From the NCBI RefSeq assembly GCF_003991425.1, contig NZ_CP034346.1, positions 1,835,501 through 1,899,500 on the forward strand: a DNA stretch of 64,000 nt. Direction: 5' to 3'. The translations under genes and the position numbers were made by a program. The notes under the pieces were generated by a model, which saw only the letters and a list, made by a program, of their open reading frames with translations, ran no database searches and had not been told where the DNA came from. This stretch comes from Paenibacillus lutimineralis. Its GTDB lineage: Bacteria > Bacillota > Bacilli > Paenibacillales > Paenibacillaceae. Positions within the stretch are counted from its first letter, which is position 1; each line of letters starts with the position of its first letter. This document shows, piece by piece, positions 1-8,663 of this stretch.

Positions 1-1
1 A

Positions 2-1285
2 AATGCGGTGGAAGGCTATGTGCGTACTGACCTCGTGAAAATGGGCAAAGAGCTGAAGTGGATTGACGCCAACATTGGTGGGCGCTCCTTTGTGATGCGT
101 GTGATCAAGTCGGGCCGCTTATATATTGGTCTTGCGATCGATGTGAACCAATTACTAGGTCCATTGAATTTGTTGAATCTCGGCGAGGGCGGGAAGGCTG
201 TTTTTACGAATACTTTGCATAAGCCGCTGCAGGAGACCGTTTTTTTTGAAGGTCGGGAGATCGATCTGGTATTTGATGAGGATGAATACAAGCTGACCGG
301 GGAACAGGAGCAGTACCTACTCGTCGGCAAATCGTCGAACCTGAGCACGCTTCGCTTGATTGCCTTGATACCGGATGATGTCATTCTTGAGCAACTGCCC
401 TACCTGCTGCGTATCACCTATGTGCTCGTCGGCATCTCCTCGCTGATTGTAGCCGCTGCCTTCTATGCCTTGCGGCGAGTGGTGCTGCTGCCAATTCGGC
501 GTATTATGTTTGCTATGCGAATGGCCAGGGAAGGGGTTCTTGAACACCGTATTCCCCGGTATCGAACCTCCAGTGAATTCGAGTCGATGAATGAATCATT
601 CAATGCCATGGTAAGTCAGATTCAACAATTGAAAATTGATGTATATGAAGAGCAGTTGGCCAAACAACAGGTTGAGTTCAGGCAGCTGCAATTGCAGATC
701 AATCCGCACTTTTTCCTGAATTCCTTAAACATTGTTTTCTATCTGGCGATGGATAAGAAATTTATCCTGATTCAGGAATTGTCCCTTGCACTGATTCATT
801 ATTTTCGATTTGTGTTTCAAAGTGGTGCGGATACGGTGGCTTTGCAGAATGAAATTCGACATGTGGACAATTATGTGCGCATTCAATGCTTTCGTTTTCC
901 CGGAAATCTGACGTATGAGGCCGTCATTCCCGAGACGTTGCAGACGGTAGGTGTGCCGCCGCTCATGATTCAGACGTTTGTGGAAAATGCCATTAAATAT
1001 GCGATTGATACGGATCGACAGACGCATATCCGGATTGAGGCCTGTACATTAACCACGGGTGATATATCCATCGTGATCCAGGATACAGGTCCGGGATTCC
1101 CGGAGGACATTCTTGAGTCGCTGCAAGCGGGCGTTCTTAAGGTGCCGGACCAAGGGGAACGCATCGGCATCTGGAATGTTCAGCGGCGGCTGGAGTTATT
1201 ATACCAAGGCAAGGCACAGGTAAAATTTGAAAATGACAACGGTGCGCGCATCGAAGTCATTTTGCCAGGAAAAGAAACTCCATAG
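2..1285 (+). CDS. YesM/LytS-type sensor histidine kinase, 5' end outside window
   Basis: Membrane sensor kinase that probably detects an extracellular sugar and phosphorylates the AraC-type regulator encoded at 3319. The reading frame is open to the left edge, so the N-terminal sensor part is incomplete. Visible in order: the end of an extracellular sensor region, one membrane helix (about nt 395-470), a HAMP-like linker, the His_kinase phosphoacceptor motif INPHFFLNSL with the histidine codon at 707-709, an N-box (FVENAIKYAI) and ATP-lid glycine motifs (DTGPGFP, GIWNVQRRL). This arrangement is typical of the YesM family. The gene is followed closely by two sugar permeases, with the regulator after them. 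Confidence in the family is high; the ligand is unknown. Confidence 0.93.
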   Translation, partial: NAVEGYVRTDLVKMGKELKWIDANIGGRSFVMRVIKSGRLYIGLAIDVNQLLGPLNLLNLGEGGKAVFTNTLHKPLQETVFFEGREIDLVFDEDEYKLTGEQEQYLLVGKSSNLSTLRLIALIPDDVILEQLPYLLRITYVLVGISSLIVAAAFYALRRVVLLPIRRIMFAMRMAREGVLEHRIPRYRTSSEFESMNESFNAMVSQIQQLKIDVYEEQLAKQQVEFRQLQLQINPHFFLNSLNIVFYLAMDKKFILIQELSLALIHYFRFVFQSGADTVALQNEIRHVDNYVRIQCFRFPGNLTYEAVIPETLQTVGVPPLMIQTFVENAIKYAIDTDRQTHIRIEACTLTTGDISIVIQDTGPGFPEDILESLQAGVLKVPDQGERIGIWNVQRRLELLYQGKAQVKFENDNGARIEVILPGKETP

Positions 1286-1411
1286 ATACCCCTATTGTCA
1301 GAGCTTCCCATGTCTGAAAATCGAAAGCGCAATGTCGTGTTGGTGAAAGTAAGAGGAGCCGGTTTTCGATATGATGAACTCATATTCAAACACCGAAGGG
1401 GGAATCCAATT

Positions 1412-2383
1412 GTGGAGCCGACATCTGCACAGAAATTACTGTTGAATACACCGCTAAGGAAAAAACGGTTCGCTGTGTTTCGGAAAATAGTCAAATATAG
1501 GTCGCTGTTTCTGATGACGCTGCCCGCTGTGCTTTATTTGCTGATTAATAATTATATGCCTATGTTCGGTACGATAATCGCGTTCAAGGATGTTAATTTT
1601 ACGAAGGGAATTCTGGGAAGCGATTGGATAGGACTGAAAAACTTTGAATACTTATTCAAAACCAAGGATGCTTTTATCATTACGCGAAATACCTTGCTGT
1701 ATAACTTGACCTTTATTGTGCTTAACACTACGATAGCCATCGCCTTGGCTATTTTCTTGAATGATATCAAAAACCGCTTTTTATCCCGCACGTATCAGAG
1801 TTTGATTCTGCTTCCCCATCTGATTTCAATAATCATCGTCGGCTATCTGGTCTTGGCCTTGCTGGATGTCAAGAACGGCTTTATGAACAAGTCGCTGCTT
1901 CCGTTGCTTGGTATGGACGAGGTCTCCTGGTATATGGAGACTGGTCCGTGGCCGTATATCCTGACGATCGTCAATATGTGGAAAGGCGTCGGATATGCAT
2001 GCGTGATATACCTGGCGGCCATAATCGGGATAGATCAGGAATATTATGAGGCGGCAACGCTGGACGGCGCAAATCGATGGCAGCAAATCCGGCATATTAC
2101 GTTGCCGATGATTGTGCCGGTTATTACCATTCTGACGCTGCTTATGATCGGTCGCATCTTTTACTCCGATTTCGGCTTGTTCTATCAAGTGCCGCTCAAT
2201 TCGGGGTCGCTGATGCCAGTGACCAATACGATTGATACGTATGTGTACCGCGCGTTAATCAATTTGGGCGATTATGGCATGTCGTCTGCTGCCGGTTTGT
2301 ATCAGGCGATTGTCGGATTCATACTGGTCATGCTGTCCAATAGCATCGTTCGCAAGGTTGATAAAGACAATGCTTTATTCTAG
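1412..2383 (+). CDS. ABC sugar transporter permease, LplB/YteP type
   Basis: Inner-membrane permease of a carbohydrate ABC importer (MalF-like half). The protein has about six hydrophobic helices, beginning LMTLPAVLYLLINNYMP, and the EAA loop that contacts the ATPase (YEAATLDGANRWQQI). The frame is open from 1295, but the GTG at 1412 has a good ribosome site (GAAGGGGGA at about 1394) and gives 323 residues, close to the family's usual length; a TTG at 1295 or ATG at 1310 would add an unusual basic extension. The second permease follows after 14 bases. No ATPase gene is present, as is common for this transporter class, which shares an MsmX-like ATPase (established for Bacillus). The substrate is inferred to be an oligosaccharide handled by the downstream glycosidases. 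Confidence 0.92.
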   Translation: MEPTSAQKLLLNTPLRKKRFAVFRKIVKYRSLFLMTLPAVLYLLINNYMPMFGTIIAFKDVNFTKGILGSDWIGLKNFEYLFKTKDAFIITRNTLLYNLTFIVLNTTIAIALAIFLNDIKNRFLSRTYQSLILLPHLISIIIVGYLVLALLDVKNGFMNKSLLPLLGMDEVSWYMETGPWPYILTIVNMWKGVGYACVIYLAAIIGIDQEYYEAATLDGANRWQQIRHITLPMIVPVITILTLLMIGRIFYSDFGLFYQVPLNSGSLMPVTNTIDTYVYRALINLGDYGMSSAAGLYQAIVGFILVMLSNSIVRKVDKDNALF

Positions 2384-2397
2384 AGGGAGGGTGACAC

Positions 2398-3285
2398 ATG
2401 CAGACCAATAAATTGTATCAGGCGGTTCTCCATGTCATCATGACGGTATTCACTCTTTTTTGTATACTGCCGTTCTGGTTGATGGTCTCCGCTTCTTTGA
2501 CCGACAATGATACGATCTTGCGTGACGGTTATGCTTTTATTCCCAAGCAGTTTGATCTATCGGCGTATACGTACTTACTGGATAATGCCACGAATATTAT
2601 ACACGCTTACGGGATAACGATCTTCATAACCATAACGGGTACAGTGGCGGGGCTTGCCTTCACTGCCCTGATTGCGTATCCGCTATCGCGCAAGGACATG
2701 CCTTTTCGCAATGCGCTTGCTTTCTATGTGTTTTTTACCATGCTGTTCAATGGCGGCCTTGTTCCAATGTATTTGTTGTATACCGATATTTTCGAATTGA
2801 AGAACACGCTATGGGCGCTTCTTATTCCCAATTTACTCGTGAATGGTTTCTACATCATTATGATGCGCACCTTCTTTGCGACGACCATACCGGAGGCGGT
2901 AATTGAATCGGCCTATATGGACGGGGCGAAGGAAGGCACGATCTTTGTCAGGATCGTGTTGCCGCTGTCAATGCCGGTGCTTGCCACAGTCGGGTTGTTC
3001 TATACGATCAATTATTGGAATGACTGGTTTAACGGTCTTATCTTTGTCAGTAACAGCGAGCTTTATAGCCTGCAAAATTTGCTCAACCGAATCTTGCTGG
3101 ATATACAATTTCTTCAGTCAAGCAGCCAGTTAAGCAGTCACATGTCTGATGGGGTAAGCCGGATTCCGTTGGAATCGATGCGCATGGCCATGGCGGTGAT
3201 CGGAATTGTGCCGTTAATTCTGCTGTATCCGTTCTTTCAAAAGTTTTTTGTCAAGGGCTTGACGATCGGAGCGGTGAAAGGATAG
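2398..3285 (+). CDS. ABC sugar transporter permease, LplC/YtcP type
   Basis: Second permease half (MalG-like) of the same importer, 295 residues. It shows an N-terminal helix with ILPFWLMVSAS, a further five helices, and the EAA loop IESAYMDGAKEGTIF. The C-terminus FFQKFFVKGLTIGAVKG is the usual end of LplC/YtcP proteins and marks the gene as full length. A strong ribosome site (GAGGGAGGGTG) lies just upstream of the ATG. It is co-directional with the kinase, the first permease and the response regulator. The solute-binding lipoprotein that normally completes the importer is not seen and may lie to the left of the window. Confidence 0.93.
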   Translation: MQTNKLYQAVLHVIMTVFTLFCILPFWLMVSASLTDNDTILRDGYAFIPKQFDLSAYTYLLDNATNIIHAYGITIFITITGTVAGLAFTALIAYPLSRKDMPFRNALAFYVFFTMLFNGGLVPMYLLYTDIFELKNTLWALLIPNLLVNGFYIIMMRTFFATTIPEAVIESAYMDGAKEGTIFVRIVLPLSMPVLATVGLFYTINYWNDWFNGLIFVSNSELYSLQNLLNRILLDIQFLQSSSQLSSHMSDGVSRIPLESMRMAMAVIGIVPLILLYPFFQKFFVKGLTIGAVKG

Positions 3286-3318
3286 CTTATTGGCGACAGT
3301 CACAGAGGAGGCATGATT

Positions 3319-4884
3319 ATGTTTCGGTTCTTGATTGTAGACGATGAGGCCATTATCGTGAATGGCATAGAGGCAAGCGTGGATTGGCGCAGGCTGGGTG
3401 TAGGGGTTGTGGAGACGGCCCTCAATATGCGGCAGGCGAAGGAAGCTTTCGCCAATCGCACCTTCGATGTCATGATTTCTGATATTGAAATGCCGCAAGG
3501 CAGCGGATTGGAGCTATTTGCCTGGGTGCGAGCGCATTACCCGAAAACCGAATGCATATTTCTGACCTGTCACGCCGAATTCACCTATGCGAAGCAAGCG
3601 ATTCAGCTAGGCGGCTATGATTACCTACTGAAGCCGGTTCCGACGGAGGAGCTTGAGAGAACTGTGTTGAATGTGCTGTCCAAGATCCGCAAGGGACGGG
3701 ATGATGAAGCCAAGTTAGTGGAGCGATTTTGGCTTGCTGTATTGCATCAGGAAGTACCCGCTCGGCCCGATTCCATTCTAAAGCAGGCAGAGCATTATAG
3801 GCTTGCCTACTCACCAGCCAGTCGATTGCTGCCGGTATTGATTCAACATCATGATTGGAATAGGGAGCTCGGCACCCAGGATGAGAATATTATGTTATAT
3901 GCCTTACGAAAAGCCGCGGACGAGTTGGTGACCGATCACTTTGCCGGGGCGTACACGATTAGAATGGGGGAGGCGGAGCTGATACTGCTGATTCCCTGCG
4001 GAATCAGTAGCGATCAGGATGAAGCGGAGCTGCTGTTGGAACTTCGTCATCGTTGCCGTGAGTTGCTCCAGACTTGCCAAGCCTATTTCTATTGTCAGCT
4101 GGCTTGTATGATTGGCAGACCTGCTCTCCTTAGCGAGCTGGCATCGATGTACGACAAGTTGGGGAGCGCGCTTCGTCATCAGGCAAATGCGGCCAATCGC
4201 GTGCTGCTGCTGGATGAATACGGGCAAGCAGGGCGACATGCCCATGTGCCGGATATGAAGCTTTGGGCAGAGCTGCTGCGCAGCCGGGAGGCCAATCGCC
4301 TGCAGAGCGAGATCAGGACATTGCTGGATCGCTGGAAGCAGATGAATGATCTGGACACCGGAACGCTTCGGCAGTTTTATCAACTTTTCTTGCAAATGGT
4401 GCTGCATACCTTGCAGAAGACCGGATTGAAGGCGGATGAAATCCTGCATGAACACCTGTCACCCGAGCGCGGCCTTAGCGCCACCCGTTCGGTTGCATGG
4501 TTGCAGGAGTGGGTGGAAGAAGTGATTGAGAAGGCCGTTGCGAGCATGAAGGCATTGGAATCGAGTGAATCGATTATCGAGAAGATCAAACGATACATTG
4601 AATTGCATCTAGACGAGGAGTTGTCCAGACAATACATTGCCGATTATGTCGGGCTTAATCCGGATTACGTCGTTCGCATCTTCAAGAAGTCAACCGGGGT
4701 CTCCATATCGGATTATATCTGGCAGGAGCGGATGGAGCGGGCGAAGGAACTATTGATCAAATCAGATATGTCGATTAGTCAGGTGGCGATCTCGGTCGGA
4801 TATCCGAACTTCTCGTATTTCTCTACGCTTTTTCGCAAATCAACAGCCATGACGCCACAGGATTATCGAAAAATTCATGCTTGA
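3319..4884 (+). CDS. YesN-type response regulator with AraC-family DNA-binding domain
   Basis: Cytoplasmic transcription regulator partnered with the YesM-like kinase. The N-terminus is a receiver domain (FLIVDDE; phosphoacceptor Asp55 in DVMISDIEMP; conserved Lys in YLLKPV). A long middle region of about 270 residues has no clear motif, as usual for YesN proteins. The last 100 residues are two AraC helix-turn-helix units (YIADYVGLNPDYVVRIFKKSTG and AISVGYPNFSYFSTLFRK). Of two close ATG codons, 3319 is preferred because the GAGGAGG site at 3305-3311 lies seven bases before it, while 3313 is too close. It likely activates this cluster in response to the imported sugar. Confidence 0.94.
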   Translation: MFRFLIVDDEAIIVNGIEASVDWRRLGVGVVETALNMRQAKEAFANRTFDVMISDIEMPQGSGLELFAWVRAHYPKTECIFLTCHAEFTYAKQAIQLGGYDYLLKPVPTEELERTVLNVLSKIRKGRDDEAKLVERFWLAVLHQEVPARPDSILKQAEHYRLAYSPASRLLPVLIQHHDWNRELGTQDENIMLYALRKAADELVTDHFAGAYTIRMGEAELILLIPCGISSDQDEAELLLELRHRCRELLQTCQAYFYCQLACMIGRPALLSELASMYDKLGSALRHQANAANRVLLLDEYGQAGRHAHVPDMKLWAELLRSREANRLQSEIRTLLDRWKQMNDLDTGTLRQFYQLFLQMVLHTLQKTGLKADEILHEHLSPERGLSATRSVAWLQEWVEEVIEKAVASMKALESSESIIEKIKRYIELHLDEELSRQYIADYVGLNPDYVVRIFKKSTGVSISDYIWQERMERAKELLIKSDMSISQVAISVGYPNFSYFSTLFRKSTAMTPQDYRKIHA

Positions 4885-4941
4885 CACCAAAAGTGATTCA
4901 TCGGACAGACTTTTACTGCATGATAACGGGGAGGAATCTGT

Positions 4942-6483
4942 ATGGCCATTCCGGTGTTAGTGAAGGAAAATGGTGCTTTTAATCTGTATGTGGATGATAA
5001 ACCCTATATTGCGTTAGCGGGTGAATTGCATAATTCAAGCGCTTCCGATCTCGGTTATATGAGCAGTAAAGTTTGGCCATATTTGCGAGAGTTGCATTTG
5101 AATACCGTTATTTTACCCGTCTATTGGGAGTTGATTGAGCCGAGTCGGGATGAATTTGATTTCCGGCTGCTGGACGGACTAGTGGAGCAGGCGCGGCAAG
5201 AGGGCGCTCGCTTGGTGCTGCTGTGGTTTGGCTTATGGAAGAACGGTATGTCCTCTTATGTGCCAGGTTGGGTCAAGAGAGACTGGCGGACGTACTTCCG
5301 GGCTGTACATCGCAATGGCGAACCATCGAATACCATCTCGCCGCTGTGCGAGCCTGCTGTAGAAGCCGATGCCAAGGCGTTCAGGCAGCTCATGAGCCAT
5401 CTGAAGCAAATCGATGGCAACGAGCATACGGTCATCATGGTACAGATCGAGAATGAAATCGGCTTTCTGGGCAGTGACCGGGATTATTCCGAGGCGGCGA
5501 ACACGCGCTTCCAGGATTCCATCCCCTCCAATGTAGCGGCGGCTTACGGCAAGGAGGAGGGGTGGCAGGAGGCCTTTGCTGACGAAGCGCAGGAGCTTTT
5601 TATGGCCTATCATTATGCGCGGGCTGTGGAGCGTATCGCATCCGCAGGTGCGGAGGTGTATCCGCTGCCTATGTTCGTGAACGCATGGCTGGAGCAGTAC
5701 CCGTGGCGACCGGGGAATTATCCGAGCGGCGGGCCTATTGCCAAAGTCATGAAGATGTGGAAGCTGGCAGCCCCCACGATATGCCTGTATGCGCCGGACA
5801 TTTATTTGCCGAACTTCACCGAGATTTGTGAGGAGTATACGGCCGGCAATGAGAACCCCTTGTTCATTCCCGAGGCAAGAAGGGATATGGTAGCGGCCAG
5901 CAATGTATTTTATGCGCTTGGCAAGCATGATGCCTTGTGTTATGCGCCGTTTGGCATTGAGGATTTTCTGGCACATCCTTCAACGGCGGGTGCGCCGGAT
6001 TTGAGGCTGATGATGGCGCTGAATATTGATGTATCCGCGTTTAACATGAATGGTACCGGTCCGGTGCTTGCCCAAAGCTACGAGCTTCTTGGCAATATGC
6101 TGGACATGATTCAACAATATCGCGGTACGGACAGCATGACGGGATTTGTCTGGAATCATAATCTGGGCTGCGTCTTATCGTTTGCCAAGTATGACTTGAA
6201 GATTACGTATGCACGTCCGCAAGAGAACCAGCCGATTGCGGCCGGGCTGGTCATTGAAGTTGCGGAGGATGAATTTATTGTGGCAGGCGTCAGCTTCGAA
6301 TTCGAATTTCTGTTGAAGCGGGGCGCACCCGGGAAGTTGGGGATGATCCGGGCTGAGGAAGGGAGCTTCTCTGAGAATCAATGGATACGGGGCAGGGTGC
6401 TGAATGGCGACCAAAGCGCATACAACCTGAAAATCGGTCGTAAACCGGCCGCCATGCGGGTAGAGGTATATCGCTATCAATAA
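4942..6483 (+). CDS. Glycoside hydrolase, GH35/GH42-like beta-galactosidase with DUF5597-like C-terminus
   Basis: Predicted retaining beta-glycosidase, probably a beta-galactosidase acting on imported oligosaccharides. It has a TIM barrel from about residue 15 to 365 with the acid/base motif QIENEIG (Glu172) and a nucleophile candidate in FIPEARR (Glu311), spaced as in clan GH-A. The region from about 370 to 513 resembles the beta-rich domain DUF5597 found after such barrels. There is no signal peptide, so the enzyme should be cytoplasmic, which fits degradation after uptake. It lies 57 bases after the regulator and just before GH3 and GH43 genes in the same direction. The exact family (GH35 or GH42) is uncertain. 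Confidence 0.85.
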   Translation: MAIPVLVKENGAFNLYVDDKPYIALAGELHNSSASDLGYMSSKVWPYLRELHLNTVILPVYWELIEPSRDEFDFRLLDGLVEQARQEGARLVLLWFGLWKNGMSSYVPGWVKRDWRTYFRAVHRNGEPSNTISPLCEPAVEADAKAFRQLMSHLKQIDGNEHTVIMVQIENEIGFLGSDRDYSEAANTRFQDSIPSNVAAAYGKEEGWQEAFADEAQELFMAYHYARAVERIASAGAEVYPLPMFVNAWLEQYPWRPGNYPSGGPIAKVMKMWKLAAPTICLYAPDIYLPNFTEICEEYTAGNENPLFIPEARRDMVAASNVFYALGKHDALCYAPFGIEDFLAHPSTAGAPDLRLMMALNIDVSAFNMNGTGPVLAQSYELLGNMLDMIQQYRGTDSMTGFVWNHNLGCVLSFAKYDLKITYARPQENQPIAAGLVIEVAEDEFIVAGVSFEFEFLLKRGAPGKLGMIRAEEGSFSENQWIRGRVLNGDQSAYNLKIGRKPAAMRVEVYRYQ

Positions 6484-6517
6484 CGAATCTTGATGATGGA
6501 ATGGGAGGATGTGCGAG

Positions 6518-8650
6518 ATGACCATGGATATGGAAAGCCGACTTCGATTTACGCAGAAGGCCGAAACGCTGGTTGCGGAAATGACACTGGAGGAAAAAGT
6601 GCATCTGATGAGCGGGCAAGTCTCAGCTGAACAGATGTTTCGGGATTTTATCATCATTCATTACAATCATGTGCCTTATCCTGCGGGCGGTATTGAGAGA
6701 CTGCAGGTGCCTGCGATGAAATTCGTCGATGGCCCTCGCGGTGTGGTGTCGAGCAGCAGCACTTGCTTCCCGGTATCGATGGCACGAGGCGCAACATTCG
6801 ATCCCGATCTGGAGCGTAGAATCGGCGTCGCGATTGCCAAGGAGATCCGGGCGCAAGGCGGCAACTTGTTTGGAGGCGTGTGTGTCAACCTGCCTCGTCA
6901 TCCGGGATGGGGCCGCAGTCAGGAAACCTATGGAGAGGACTCTTTTCATTTGGGCGCGATGGGTGCGTCTCTTGTTGTGGGCGTGCAGTCGGAGCAGGTG
7001 ATCGCCTGCGTGAAGCACTTTGCGTTCAACAGCATGGAGAATGCCCGCTTTAAGGTTAATGTCACGGCAGACAAAAGAACGGAGCGCGAGGTGTATTTTC
7101 CGCACTTCAAGGCGTGTATCGATGCCGGCGCTGCTGCGGTGATGAGCGCCTATAACCTGTATGATGGCGCGTACTGCGGACACAACGATTATTTGCTGAA
7201 TCAGGTACTCAGGCACGAGTGGGGCTTCGACGGTTTCGTTATCAGCGATTTTGTCTGGGGCATCCGCGACACTGTGAAAGCGGTACACGGTGGCATGGAT
7301 ATCGAGATGTGCGATACGAAGTACTATGGACAACGCCTGGTGGATGCCGTCCGCAGTGGCCAGGTCGCCGAGGAGAAGATTGACCAGGCAGCAATTCGTA
7401 TTGTACGCACCTTGCTGGCATTTACGGCGCAGCCGGAACAGGAGTATGGACCGGAAGTGGTTGCTTCTACTTCGCATATCGCATTGGCGCTTGAGGCGGC
7501 TGAGAAATCCATGACGTTGATGAAGAATGACCATGCCATATTGCCTTTTTCCAAATCGGCTCGCAAGGTTGCCGTCATCGGCAAGCTGGGCAAGCAGGCG
7601 AATATCGGCGACCACGGGTCGAGCAGGGTGTTCCCGCCGTATGCCGTCACGCCGTTGGAAGGGATACAGCGCTTGCTGCCTGAAGCCGAGGTGTGCTATG
7701 ACGATGGCACGGATTTGCAAAGGGCCGGCGCGCTGGCCAGGGAATCGGATGCGGTGATCTGCGTGGTCGGCTACAACCATAATGACGAAGGGGAATATGT
7801 CACCGATGTAGGGAGCGAGGAATTCAAAGCCAGGATGGCGACTCTTTTCCACAAATATCCTGAAGTGGCGGCGAAGCTGCAAAGCCATACCCCGCAGGAA
7901 CGCAAGGCTGTGGGGGGAGACCGAAAGTCGCTAGGCCTTCACGCGGATGAAGCGGCATTATTGCAAGAGCTCGGCTCGCTGAACCCGAATACGGCTGTTG
8001 TGTTGATCGGCGGCAATACGATAATGATTGAAGAGTGGAAGGATTATGTTCCGGCCATCCTAATGGCCTATTACCCTGGTATGGAAGGCGGTACTGCGAT
8101 CGCCAAAACCTTGTTCGGGGATGTGAATCCCGGCGGCAAGCTACCCTATGTCACGCCTGTGGATGAGCGACATCTGCCTGATGTGGATTGGGATGCCAGC
8201 ACTATCGAGTATGGGTACTATCATGGCTATACGAAGCTGGAGAAGGAAGGAATAAGTCCGTCTCTGCCGTATGGATTCGGCTTATCATATACGACATTCC
8301 AGTTGGAAGATCCCCGTTTTGAGCGCCAAGGCACGGATGTAGTGGCAAGCTGCACGGTGCATAATACTGGTGAGCGGGAAGGCGACGAGGTCGTTCAACT
8401 CTATATCGGCTTCAGTCAGTCACAGGTTGACAGGCCGCATAAATCATTGAAGGGATTCGAGCGAATCACCCTCAAGCCGGGTAAGCGACAGCGGGTTCAA
8501 CTGAGCTGTCCGATTGACAGCTTGCATTGGTACAATCCACAAACCGACCAGTGGGAGCTGGAGGCCATGGTGCACGAAGTCTATATTGGCAACAGTAGTG
8601 CCCGCGAGGGCTTATTAGTGGGAACGGTAGATCTGAGATCATCTGAATAG
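6518..8650 (+). CDS. Glycoside hydrolase family 3 (beta-glucosidase/beta-xylosidase type)
   Basis: Cytoplasmic retaining exo-glycosidase of about 710 residues with the standard GH3 order: catalytic barrel first (KFVDGPRG, VKHFAFNS, and the nucleophile Asp in GFDGFVISDF), then the alpha/beta sandwich (MTLMKND, YYPGMEGG, PYVTP), then a fibronectin III-like C-terminal domain (VVQLYIGFSQS...HKSLKGF). There is no signal peptide. ATG 6509 sits directly against the GGGAGG site, so the ATG at 6518 (spacing about nine) is the better start. The gene is in the glycosidase run of this cluster; specificity for glucose, xylose or another sugar cannot be told from motifs alone. Confidence 0.92.
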   Translation: MTMDMESRLRFTQKAETLVAEMTLEEKVHLMSGQVSAEQMFRDFIIIHYNHVPYPAGGIERLQVPAMKFVDGPRGVVSSSSTCFPVSMARGATFDPDLERRIGVAIAKEIRAQGGNLFGGVCVNLPRHPGWGRSQETYGEDSFHLGAMGASLVVGVQSEQVIACVKHFAFNSMENARFKVNVTADKRTEREVYFPHFKACIDAGAAAVMSAYNLYDGAYCGHNDYLLNQVLRHEWGFDGFVISDFVWGIRDTVKAVHGGMDIEMCDTKYYGQRLVDAVRSGQVAEEKIDQAAIRIVRTLLAFTAQPEQEYGPEVVASTSHIALALEAAEKSMTLMKNDHAILPFSKSARKVAVIGKLGKQANIGDHGSSRVFPPYAVTPLEGIQRLLPEAEVCYDDGTDLQRAGALARESDAVICVVGYNHNDEGEYVTDVGSEEFKARMATLFHKYPEVAAKLQSHTPQERKAVGGDRKSLGLHADEAALLQELGSLNPNTAVVLIGGNTIMIEEWKDYVPAILMAYYPGMEGGTAIAKTLFGDVNPGGKLPYVTPVDERHLPDVDWDASTIEYGYYHGYTKLEKEGISPSLPYGFGLSYTTFQLEDPRFERQGTDVVASCTVHNTGEREGDEVVQLYIGFSQSQVDRPHKSLKGFERITLKPGKRQRVQLSCPIDSLHWYNPQTDQWELEAMVHEVYIGNSSAREGLLVGTVDLRSSE

Positions 8651-8663
8651 GGGGATGTGAGAG